Positions 1 through 6,298 of a DNA stretch of 8,212 nt are shown here, one piece after another. How positions within the stretch are numbered: position 1 is the stretch's first letter; each line of letters starts with the position of its first letter. The notes under the pieces are model-generated. The model had not been told where the DNA came from and ran no database searches. It saw only the letters and a list, made by a program, of their open reading frames with translations. The DNA lies in NCBI GenBank assembly GCA_027067895.1, contig JAMOUY010000234.1, positions 1 through 8,212 on the forward strand, read 5' to 3'. Both the position numbers and the translations under genes were made by a program. The DNA is from Acidobacteriota bacterium. GTDB taxonomy: Bacteria; Acidobacteriota; Holophagae; Thermotomaculales; Thermotomaculaceae.

Positions 1-425
1 AAAACAGAGGTTTTTTTGAGATAAAAGGCGATATTTTTCTCTTTAACGACACTTACAATTCAAACCCCGAAGCTTTAAAAAGGGTGATTACTCATTTTTC
101 TTCCGTTCCACACAACGGCAGAAAGGTGATAATTGTCGGCGATATGCTTGAATTGGGCAAGTTTTCCGAGCGAAAGCACAGGGAAATCGGCAAACTTCTC
201 AACGAAAGCAATTTTGACTTAATTATAACTTGGGGAAAAGAGTCTGAATTTATCAGCATGGAATTGAAAAACAAAGAAAACTATCACTTTGGCAAAAACA
301 CCGATGTTGTTGACAAGTTGGAAAATCTAATCAAATCCGGAGATTTGGTTGTCGTGAAGGCGTCAAGGGGTATGAGAGGAGAGGTTATTGTTGACGCTAT
401 AAAAGAAAAGTGGGGAGAAAAATGA
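1..425 (+). CDS. murF: UDP-N-acetylmuramoyl-tripeptide--D-alanyl-D-alanine ligase, C-terminal part (5' end outside window)
   Basis: This is the last 140 codons of MurF, the cytoplasmic ATP-dependent ligase that adds D-Ala-D-Ala to the UDP-MurNAc-tripeptide. The reading frame is open from the window edge (first whole codon at base 3) to a TGA at 423-425, so the start lies upstream. What remains is essentially the C-terminal Mur ligase domain. The MurF-type motif DTYNSNPEAL is at visible residues 16-25 (family form DxYNANPxS), VGDMLELG is at 45-52, and VVVKASRGMRGE lies near the end (family form VLVKGSR). The central ATPase domain with its P-loop is not in the window. Its stop overlaps the murD start by 4 bases (ATGA), which suggests translational coupling. 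The first in-window start codon, GTG at 84, falls inside the domain and is not a real start. The family call is firm. Confidence 0.95.
   Translation, partial: NRGFFEIKGDIFLFNDTYNSNPEALKRVITHFSSVPHNGRKVIIVGDMLELGKFSERKHREIGKLLNESNFDLIITWGKESEFISMELKNKENYHFGKNTDVVDKLENLIKSGDLVVVKASRGMRGEVIVDAIKEKWGEK
412..417 (+). promoter_or_regulatory. Ribosome binding site that decides the murD start
   Basis: GGGGAG sits 4 bases before the ATG at 422. An in-frame GTG at 410 would give a protein four residues longer, but it begins before this site and has no purine-rich element at a useful distance. The ATG also yields a normal MurD N-terminus that begins directly with the dinucleotide-fold strand KTLLVVGGGKSG. 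Confidence 0.7.
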
Positions 426-1729
426 AAACCTTGCTTGTCGTAGGCGGAGGTAAAAGCGGGCTTTCCGCATTGGAGTTGGCTCATTTCAAAGGTTATAAGT
501 GTTTTTTGTACGACGATTACCCTGAAAAAATTGACCAGCCTGCAAAACTTTTTCTAAATGCCTATGAGGTAGGTTTGCTTGATAAAAAATCCGTTTTGAA
601 GAAAGATTTTGATACCGTTGTGGTTTCCCCGGGAGTGCCTTTGACAAATCCGGTTGTGAAATTTTTTCTTGAAAAAGGTGCCGATGTTATTTCGGAAATT
701 GAATTCGGATTTAGGTTTTTAAAGGGAAAAATTATAGGGATTACAGGCTCAAACGGGAAAACAACAACAACGGCAATGACGGGACACATTCTTCAAGGGG
801 AAGAAAAAACGTCTGTTTGCGGAAATTACGGTTATCCGTTTTGCAAGGCTTTGATTGAAAAGAATTTTGAGGGATACTACGTGGTGGAATTGTCTTCATT
901 CCAACTTGAACTTGTAAAGGATTTCAGGCCAAATATAGCATGCATTCTGAACCTTTCCCCCGACCATTTGGACAGATATTCGTCTCTTGAAGAGTATTAT
1001 TTTGCAAAGTTCAACATTTTCAAAAATATGAAACGGGACAATCCCTTTTTTGCTGGCAAAGAGCCCGAGTTGATGAAATATAAGGAAAAATTGCCGTCGC
1101 ACACGGTTTTTATCGGCGAAAACACCTTGCCTGTTTCCGTTGACGAAAGCGGGATTTATTACGACGGCGCTCTCATTCTTCCCGCCGAACAATTAAAGGT
1201 TAAAGGTTTGCATAATCTTCAAAACGCCGCTTTTGCAATTTCAATGGCCATGAATGCGGGAATAGAGTTGAAAAAATGCGTTGAGAAAATAAAAACTTTT
1301 TCCCCCATTGAGCACAGGCTTGAATTTGTTGACATTGTCAACGGTGTTTACTTTTACAACGATTCAAAAGCCACAAACTTTGATTCTGTTAAAAAAGCGC
1401 TTTCATCTTTCAAAAACATTCGTTGGATAGCGGGCGGAATATACAAAGGCGGAGATTTTAAGGATTTTTCGCCTTTTGCGGAAAATATCAAAAAAGGCTA
1501 TTTTATCGGCGAGTCGGCGCAAAGATTTTTTGAAGAAATGAAAGATTTGATAGATTGCGAAGTTTCCGAAACCCTTGAAAACGCGGTGAAAGATGCGTTT
1601 GAGCAGGCAGTTCCCGGTGATATTGTTCTTCTTTCTCCCGCATGTTCAAGTTTTGACCAATTTAAAAACTACGAAGCGAGGGGAAAATTTTTTAAAGAAA
1701 TAGTAAAGAGGCTGAAAAATGAAGGTTGA
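422..1729 (+). CDS. murD: UDP-N-acetylmuramoylalanine--D-glutamate ligase
   Basis: MurD adds D-glutamate to UDP-MurNAc-L-Ala in the cytoplasm, using ATP. From the ATG at 422 the protein is 435 aa, the usual family length. The N-terminal Rossmann-like domain that binds the UDP part carries VVGGGKSG near residues 5-12. The central ATPase domain has the P-loop GSNGKTTT at 109-116, ELSSFQLE at about 156-163 and NLSPDHLDRY at 177-186. K196 in the following YYFAK matches the lysine that is carbamylated in MurD enzymes. The C-terminal domain has HNLQNA at 264-269, HRLE at 298-301, the D-Glu/ADP-site motif NDSKATN at 313-319, and LLSPACSSFDQF from 403. These are MurD-specific signatures and all looked-for residues are present. 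It overlaps murF by 4 bases and ftsW by 11. MraY, often found between murF and murD in other genomes, is not here. Confidence 0.97.
   Translation: MKTLLVVGGGKSGLSALELAHFKGYKCFLYDDYPEKIDQPAKLFLNAYEVGLLDKKSVLKKDFDTVVVSPGVPLTNPVVKFFLEKGADVISEIEFGFRFLKGKIIGITGSNGKTTTTAMTGHILQGEEKTSVCGNYGYPFCKALIEKNFEGYYVVELSSFQLELVKDFRPNIACILNLSPDHLDRYSSLEEYYFAKFNIFKNMKRDNPFFAGKEPELMKYKEKLPSHTVFIGENTLPVSVDESGIYYDGALILPAEQLKVKGLHNLQNAAFAISMAMNAGIELKKCVEKIKTFSPIEHRLEFVDIVNGVYFYNDSKATNFDSVKKALSSFKNIRWIAGGIYKGGDFKDFSPFAENIKKGYFIGESAQRFFEEMKDLIDCEVSETLENAVKDAFEQAVPGDIVLLSPACSSFDQFKNYEARGKFFKEIVKRLKNEG
1705..1711 (+). promoter_or_regulatory. Ribosome binding site of ftsW inside the end of murD
   Basis: AAAGAGG lies 7 bases before the ATG at 1719, within murD coding sequence. 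It supports the start that makes ftsW overlap murD by 11 bases. Confidence 0.6.
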
Positions 1730-2858
1730 GAAAATAATTGTTATAGTCTGTACAATGCTTTTGACAATGTTCGGCCTTGCGCTAAACGCATCGGTGATTA
1801 CCACAAACAGTTCGTTTTTTGTAAAAAGTGTTTTTGTGGTTTTTTTGGGATTGGGAATAATGCTTTTTATAGTCAGGTTTTTCAATTTAAATTACCTGAA
1901 AAACGGATTTATTTATGTTTTCTCAGGTATTGTTTTAATATTGTTGCTTGTCTATATACTTCGTTACGGAAAGGTTATTAACGGTGCGTCAAGGTGGCTT
2001 TACATAGGAGGATTTTCTCTGCAAGTTTCCGAATTCGCAAAGTTGTACATTGTTACTATGCTTTCATATGTGATTTACAAATATTACAAAAACGAGACTA
2101 TTCAGTTGTTTGCTTATGGAACTGTTTTGTTTATTTCCATGCTTGTTCTTCTTGAACCAGACCTTGGAATGTCCGTGTTTTTTGTTATTGTTTCCACTTT
2201 GATGTTTTATTTGGCAGGCTTATTTAATTTGGCAAAGATAAAATTTATCGGTATAACCTTCGGTGTTGCAATTGTCACGGTTATGATTGGCTATTCCTTT
2301 TCTTCAAAAATTCACAACAAAATCAATTCAATGGTTTCTTACCAGTCAAGCAGAATAGAGAGATATGTTGATATGGTTTTGCATAAAAACGAGACTTTGG
2401 GAGTTAACCCGTGGTCTTCTTCCGATGGATACGCCGGCGCATACTCGGAGCAGTATTTTAAGGTAAAAAGGGCAATTGAAAACGCTACGTGGTTGGGTTC
2501 CGGTTTTTCGCAGGGTTCATACACAAAATACCTTCCCGCAAAACATAACGATTATATCTCTGTTTTGGCACTTGAAGAATCCGGAATTGCGGGTGTTCTT
2601 GTTTTGGGTTTTTTGTTTTTGACGCTTTTTTTGGCAATTATAAAAATTTCTTTTTCTTCCGAAAGCGTTTTTGACCATTACATAACTTTGGGCATAGGCA
2701 TAATGATTTTTTTACAGGCGCTTTTGCATTTCGGGGTGAATTTTCAAATTTTTCCGGAGAAGGGTATTTCGTTGCCTTTTGTTAGTTACGGAGGCTCGTC
2801 TTATCTTACCAACATTATTATGATTGGATTGGTATTGAAAGCAAGGATAAAGGGATAA
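1719..2858 (+). CDS. ftsW: SEDS-family septal peptidoglycan glycosyltransferase FtsW
   Basis: This is a polytopic inner-membrane protein of 379 aa with about ten hydrophobic segments (roughly residues 7-25, 33-53, 62-82, 104-121, 130-147, 151-168, 174-192, 286-309, 320-341 and 352-374). SEDS proteins polymerise lipid II into glycan strands, working with a class B penicillin-binding protein. Family motifs are present: NGASRWLYIGGFSLQVSEFAKL (starting at 88), LEPDLGMS (145-152), YLPAKHNDYI (271-280) and LPFVSYGGSSYL (352-363). D278 in HND matches the essential aspartate of the SEDS family (HTDF in typical members). FtsW is preferred over RodA because the gene sits between murD and murC in a dcw cluster; sequence alone does not separate them cleanly. 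The loop at about 220-270 is unusual: it is somewhat longer than in E. coli FtsW, and the usual Q-x-x-x-AIGSGG stretch reads KVKRAIENAT. MurG, which often follows ftsW, is absent here. Confidence 0.93.
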   Translation: MKVEKIIVIVCTMLLTMFGLALNASVITTNSSFFVKSVFVVFLGLGIMLFIVRFFNLNYLKNGFIYVFSGIVLILLLVYILRYGKVINGASRWLYIGGFSLQVSEFAKLYIVTMLSYVIYKYYKNETIQLFAYGTVLFISMLVLLEPDLGMSVFFVIVSTLMFYLAGLFNLAKIKFIGITFGVAIVTVMIGYSFSSKIHNKINSMVSYQSSRIERYVDMVLHKNETLGVNPWSSSDGYAGAYSEQYFKVKRAIENATWLGSGFSQGSYTKYLPAKHNDYISVLALEESGIAGVLVLGFLFLTLFLAIIKISFSSESVFDHYITLGIGIMIFLQALLHFGVNFQIFPEKGISLPFVSYGGSSYLTNIIMIGLVLKARIKG

Positions 2859-2860
2859 TT

Positions 2861-4231
2861 ATGTTTTGGAAGATTAAAAGAATTCATTTTATCGGCATAG
2901 GCGGAACTGGAATGAGCGGAATTGCCGAGGTTTTGTTTAATCTCGGATTTAAGGTGCAGGGTTCCGATTTAAAAAAATCCCCCTATACCGAAAGGCTTGA
3001 AAAATTGGGCATAAAAATCTTTTACGGCCACTCTTCTCAAAACGTGAAAGATGCAGACCTTGTGGTAATTTCTTCCGCTATAAACGAAAACAACGAAGAA
3101 TTTAAAGAGGCTTTGAGGCTTAAAATTCCCGTGATTAAAAGGGGAGAAATGCTTGCCGAGTTGATGAGAATGAAATACGGAATAGCGGTTAGCGGAACGC
3201 ACGGAAAAACAACCACGACGGCCATAGCGGCAAGTGTTTTGCATGAGGCCGGGTTGGACCCTACTGTGATTATCGGGGGCATATTTCAGAAAATCAATTC
3301 AAACGTAAAACTCGGCAAATCACAGTTTTTGCTTGCGGAAGCCGATGAGTCCGACAAATCACATTTAAAACTTTTTCCCGTTTTTGCGGTAATTACAAAT
3401 ATTGACCTTGACCATCTTGATGTTTACAAAGATTTGGAGGATATTAAATCAACTTTTGCTGAGTTTGCGTCAAAAGTTCCGTTTTTTGGTTCGGTGATAC
3501 TTAACGCCGATGACAAAAATTCGCTTGATATTATACCTTTAATTAAAAAAAGAGTTGTGAAATTCGGTTTTTCTTCCGATGCGGATTACAGAATTGTCAA
3601 TGTAAAAGCGGAAAAGGGCAGGTATTTGTTTGAGGTTTTTGAAAGAGGCAAATCTTTGGGAGAGTTCTGTTTAAAAGTCCCCGGAAGATTTAACATACAA
3701 AACAGCGCCTCGGTTATTGCCCTTGCGCGGGAATTGGAAATAAATGTTGAAAGCATTAAAAAAGGAATTGAGGCTTATACCGGCACAAAAAGAAGGTGCG
3801 AAGTTGTAGGTGAAAACGAAAATATCAAGGTTATTACCGATTATGCGCACCATCCTGTTGAAATTGAAACAACGCTTAATGCAATTTCCGAATTCTACGG
3901 CACGAAAAAAATTCTTGCCGTGTTTCAGCCTCACAGATACACAAGGACTTATGCATTGTTTGATAAATTCGCTTCCTGTTTCCCGGAATGGGTTGAAACG
4001 GTTTTGTTGCCTATTTACCCTGCCGGCGAATTGCCTATTGAAAACGTATCGTCTTTTTCCTTGTGCGAAGAAATTGAAAACAGGGGAAACAGGTGTTTTT
4101 ATGCTAAAAACAAAGAGGAAGTTTTTGATTATTTGAAAGATAATTTAAATAGTTACAATGTAATTGTTTTTTTAGGTGCAGGCTATATTGACTCTTATGC
4201 GAGGGAATTCGGGGAGTTTGTAAGTGGATAA
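2861..4231 (+). CDS. murC: UDP-N-acetylmuramate--L-alanine ligase
   Basis: MurC catalyses the first amino-acid addition to UDP-MurNAc, joining L-alanine with ATP hydrolysis in the cytoplasm. The protein is 456 aa, normal for the family. The N-terminal nucleotide-sugar domain has IHFIGIGGTGMSGIAE at 8-23. The ATPase domain has the P-loop SGTHGKTTTTA at 111-121, AEADESDKS at 159-167 and NIDLDHLDVY at 180-189. The C-terminal domain has GRFNIQNSAS at 275-284, the MurC-type DYAHHPVEI at 327-335, FQPHRYTRT at 355-363 and GAGYID near 439. The histidine-rich DYAHHP and the PHRYTRT motif distinguish MurC from MurD, MurE and MurF; Mpl shares some of these, but the dcw position favours MurC. The start ATG at 2861 follows AAAGGGA (2849-2855) by 5 bases and lies 2 bases after the ftsW stop. 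The neighbouring MurB or Ddl genes found after murC in many genomes are absent. Confidence 0.97.
   Translation: MFWKIKRIHFIGIGGTGMSGIAEVLFNLGFKVQGSDLKKSPYTERLEKLGIKIFYGHSSQNVKDADLVVISSAINENNEEFKEALRLKIPVIKRGEMLAELMRMKYGIAVSGTHGKTTTTAIAASVLHEAGLDPTVIIGGIFQKINSNVKLGKSQFLLAEADESDKSHLKLFPVFAVITNIDLDHLDVYKDLEDIKSTFAEFASKVPFFGSVILNADDKNSLDIIPLIKKRVVKFGFSSDADYRIVNVKAEKGRYLFEVFERGKSLGEFCLKVPGRFNIQNSASVIALARELEINVESIKKGIEAYTGTKRRCEVVGENENIKVITDYAHHPVEIETTLNAISEFYGTKKILAVFQPHRYTRTYALFDKFASCFPEWVETVLLPIYPAGELPIENVSSFSLCEEIENRGNRCFYAKNKEEVFDYLKDNLNSYNVIVFLGAGYIDSYAREFGEFVSG
4211..4216 (+). promoter_or_regulatory. Ribosome binding site that favours a GTG start for ftsQ
   Basis: GGGGAG is 7 bases before the GTG at 4224. 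An in-frame ATG at 4233 is the alternative, but it would be 16 bases from this site and has only a weak purine run of its own. The GTG start makes ftsQ overlap the murC stop by 8 bases. The choice changes the protein by only three residues (MDK). Confidence 0.6.
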
Positions 4232-5000
4232 AATGCTTAAAAGGTGGAGATTTAAACTTAAAAGGTTTTTCAAAAATTACGGGAAGAAAATAGTTTCTTA
4301 CTTTTTAATGGGAATCGTTGTTGTTCTTGTAATTTTTCTTGCTTATAGCCCCGTTAAAAACTTTTTTGTCAATTTATTGAAAATTGAAAAAATAAAAGTT
4401 GTCGGTGTTCAATACTACTCGCCGTTGAAAGTAAAAAATTATCTGCAAAAGTATAAAGGAACGGTTAATTGGGAAATAGACAAAAAAGCATTGAAAAACG
4501 ATTTGGAAAAAAGGTTTAAATGGATAAAATCGGTAGCCATATCAAATATTCCGTCAAGAACGTTGACCGTTTTTATTGAAGAACAGGAACCTATTGTATT
4601 TTTTAGGGACAAAAAGGGTTTTTTGTGGGTTGTCGGGGAAAACGGGGAAATTTTGACAAAATACACTTTCAGGACGCTTGGATATGTTTATCTGCCGATA
4701 CTTTTTTGTGAAAAAGATTTTATTCCTTATGCGGTAAAAAGAATTAAATTGTTTAAAAACACTGAGTTGGGAAGGGATTTTTTAAATCAAGTTTCCGAAA
4801 TTATTATTAAAAACAAAAATTCCAAATGGGTTTTGATTTTAAACGATTTTAAAGGCAAACTACTTGTTGACCCGTTCGGGCAATTCAAAAATGTTGACTT
4901 TTTCATAAGAATGAGGAATAGAATTATGGAAGATGCGGAAAATATTGATTATGTTGATTTGTCTTTTAACAATCAGTTAATTGTAAAAAAATCGGATTAG
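4224..5000 (+). CDS. ftsQ: Cell division protein FtsQ (DivIB type), POTRA-domain bitopic membrane protein
   Basis: FtsQ is a single-pass divisome scaffold that links early cytoplasmic ring proteins to FtsL, FtsB and the septal synthase outside the membrane. The 258-aa product has a strongly basic cytoplasmic N-terminus (residues 1-22, rich in K and R), one transmembrane helix at about 24-41, and an extracytoplasmic part. A POTRA domain spans about 53-122 and begins with IEKIKVVGVQYYSPLKV, a typical FtsQ POTRA entry. It ends with IEEQEPIVFF, close to the family form (E-x-x-P-x-A). The FtsQ beta domain follows: WVVGENGEIL at 135-144 and a terminal IDYVDLSFNNQLIVKK at 241-256, which resembles the family ending D-L-R/S-(F/Y)-x-N. 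FtsQ sequences diverge quickly, so the call rests on topology, these motifs and the place between murC and ftsA. Confidence 0.9.
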   Translation: MDKMLKRWRFKLKRFFKNYGKKIVSYFLMGIVVVLVIFLAYSPVKNFFVNLLKIEKIKVVGVQYYSPLKVKNYLQKYKGTVNWEIDKKALKNDLEKRFKWIKSVAISNIPSRTLTVFIEEQEPIVFFRDKKGFLWVVGENGEILTKYTFRTLGYVYLPILFCEKDFIPYAVKRIKLFKNTELGRDFLNQVSEIIIKNKNSKWVLILNDFKGKLLVDPFGQFKNVDFFIRMRNRIMEDAENIDYVDLSFNNQLIVKKSD

Positions 5001-5005
5001 GGGGG
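5000..5005 (+). promoter_or_regulatory. G-run ribosome binding site of ftsA
   Basis: A run of six G, preceded by A, begins at the last base of the ftsQ stop and ends 3 bases before the ftsA ATG at 5009. It can pair with the CCUCC of 16S rRNA through one central G-U wobble. The spacing is short for such a site. It is the only purine-rich element available to this start. Confidence 0.5.
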
Positions 5006-5008
5006 TAT

Positions 5009-6298
5009 ATGGGAAGAAAGGTAAGGGTGGCGATAGACCTTGGGTGTTATGAATTTAAAGGCATTGTTTTTGAAATCGTTGACGTTAAAGATACAATACA
5101 CGTCCTTGCCGCAAAAAAAGAAGTAGCGGGAGGGCTTGACGACGGGAAAATTGTTAATGTAGCCGCATTGAAAAAACAACTTTCTCAGATGTTAAACGCT
5201 CTTTCCGAAGAGGCCGGTGTTGAAATTGACGAGGTTTATCTCTCAATACCGCCTTCAAACGCATATCAGAACAATATTGTCAAAAGTGCTGTTGTTGCCG
5301 ACTCTTCCGGTTCCGTTAGTCTGACAAATATGCATGTTTCCGAATTAACGGAAAGAATTTTAAATGAGATAAAAAGAAAATCCGAAAATGAAAAATATAC
5401 CTTGATAGATTTTTTTGTGAATGAATATTCTTTTGCTCCCGATTCAAAATCCCCCCTTCAAATAATAGAAAAACCGGAAGGCGTTTCAGCGTATTCTTTG
5501 GGAATAGACATTTTCTTTGTTATGGGATTAAACTATGTTATTTCCACTCTTGAACAAATATTTGAGGATTTATACGTTTTTTGCGACAAAATAACCGTTC
5601 CGTTTGTCCCGGGAGGGTTTAAGGCTGTGCCTTACAAAGCGAGAAAAGAAGGTGCTCTCTATATTGACATGGGCTCTTCCTTTACAAATGCGGTTATTTT
5701 TAAAAACAACAGTGTTATCCATTCATATTCTCTTCCTATCGGCGGAAGTACGGTAACCACCGACTTAATTAGGGCTTTTGGAAAAACGCTTGACGATGAA
5801 AATCTGCAACTTGCCGAAAAAATTAAGAAGAAAAACAACAATCTTATAATTGAAGCGGATGATTCCCGAAGAAATGTTTACATGGACAGAGACCTTTTAA
5901 GCGACTGTTTTCTTACACTTGAACAGGTTAAACTTATAATGCGGGAAAGAGTTGAAGAAATTTTAAACCTTGTAAAAGAAGAGATAAAGAAAAATCCGTC
6001 TATTGATACCGGAGCGTATGATTTTGAACAGGTTATTCTTTCCGGCGGAACAGCAAAGTTTGTTGGGATAGACGAGGTTGCCAGAGGAATTTTTAACAAA
6101 CCGGTGAAGGTTGCCACGCCATATATTGATTCGGGTGTAAGCATTGAAGAATTAAACTCACCTGAATATGTAACTGTTTACGGTCTTGCGGAATACTTTG
6201 CAGCAGGAATGAGAAAGCCGTCTTTGAATTCGGGTTTTCTTCAAAGATTAAAGGGTAAACTAAGAACAATATTCAACAAAAGAAAGGGGGATGTATGA
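5009..6298 (+). CDS. ftsA: Cell division protein FtsA, actin-like membrane anchor of the Z ring
   Basis: FtsA is an actin-fold ATP-binding protein that binds the FtsZ C-terminal tail and anchors it to the inner face of the membrane. The 429-aa product is of normal length. The fold is visible: phosphate-1 strand VRVAIDLGCYEFKG (5-18), the FtsA-specific 1C domain at about 80-160, the second strand-loop IDMGSSFTNAVIF (219-231), PIGGSTVTTDLIRAF (243-257), an AEKIKKK segment (269-275) and adenosine-site ILSGGTAKFVGI (343-354). The C-terminus (409-424, from GFLQRLKGKL) can form an amphipathic basic helix, the usual membrane-targeting sequence. Unusual: the family phosphate-2 motif DIGGGTTD reads DMGSSFTN, and phosphate-1 DIGTS reads DLGCY. 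Another actin-like protein such as PilM is less likely, given the tail helix and the 4-base overlap with ftsZ. Confidence 0.92.
   Translation: MGRKVRVAIDLGCYEFKGIVFEIVDVKDTIHVLAAKKEVAGGLDDGKIVNVAALKKQLSQMLNALSEEAGVEIDEVYLSIPPSNAYQNNIVKSAVVADSSGSVSLTNMHVSELTERILNEIKRKSENEKYTLIDFFVNEYSFAPDSKSPLQIIEKPEGVSAYSLGIDIFFVMGLNYVISTLEQIFEDLYVFCDKITVPFVPGGFKAVPYKARKEGALYIDMGSSFTNAVIFKNNSVIHSYSLPIGGSTVTTDLIRAFGKTLDDENLQLAEKIKKKNNNLIIEADDSRRNVYMDRDLLSDCFLTLEQVKLIMRERVEEILNLVKEEIKKNPSIDTGAYDFEQVILSGGTAKFVGIDEVARGIFNKPVKVATPYIDSGVSIEELNSPEYVTVYGLAEYFAAGMRKPSLNSGFLQRLKGKLRTIFNKRKGDV
6283..6290 (+). promoter_or_regulatory. Ribosome binding site of ftsZ inside the end of ftsA
   Basis: AAAGGGGG lies 4 bases before the ftsZ ATG at 6295, within the last codons of ftsA. 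A different ATG at 6291 is out of the ftsZ frame. The ftsA stop and ftsZ start share ATGA, so the two are likely to be translationally coupled. Confidence 0.6.

Noticed and set aside
410..421. GTG at 410 as the murD start
   Set aside because: The ATG at 422 has a well-placed GGGGAG, gives the expected N-terminus and makes a standard 4-base overlap with murF.
896..1192. Reverse-strand open frames opposite murD, ftsW, murC and others
   Set aside because: They lie wholly opposite well-conserved genes, lack ribosome sites and motifs, and are common by chance opposite this kind of codon use.
1761..1789. TTGACA within the start of ftsW as a promoter
   Set aside because: The sequence at the proper spacing (AAACGC) does not resemble a -10 element.
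3810..4136. 108-codon open frame inside murC on the same strand
   Set aside because: It overlaps the conserved MurC C-terminal domain in another frame, shows no family motif, and is rich in residues expected from frame-shifted AT-rich coding DNA.
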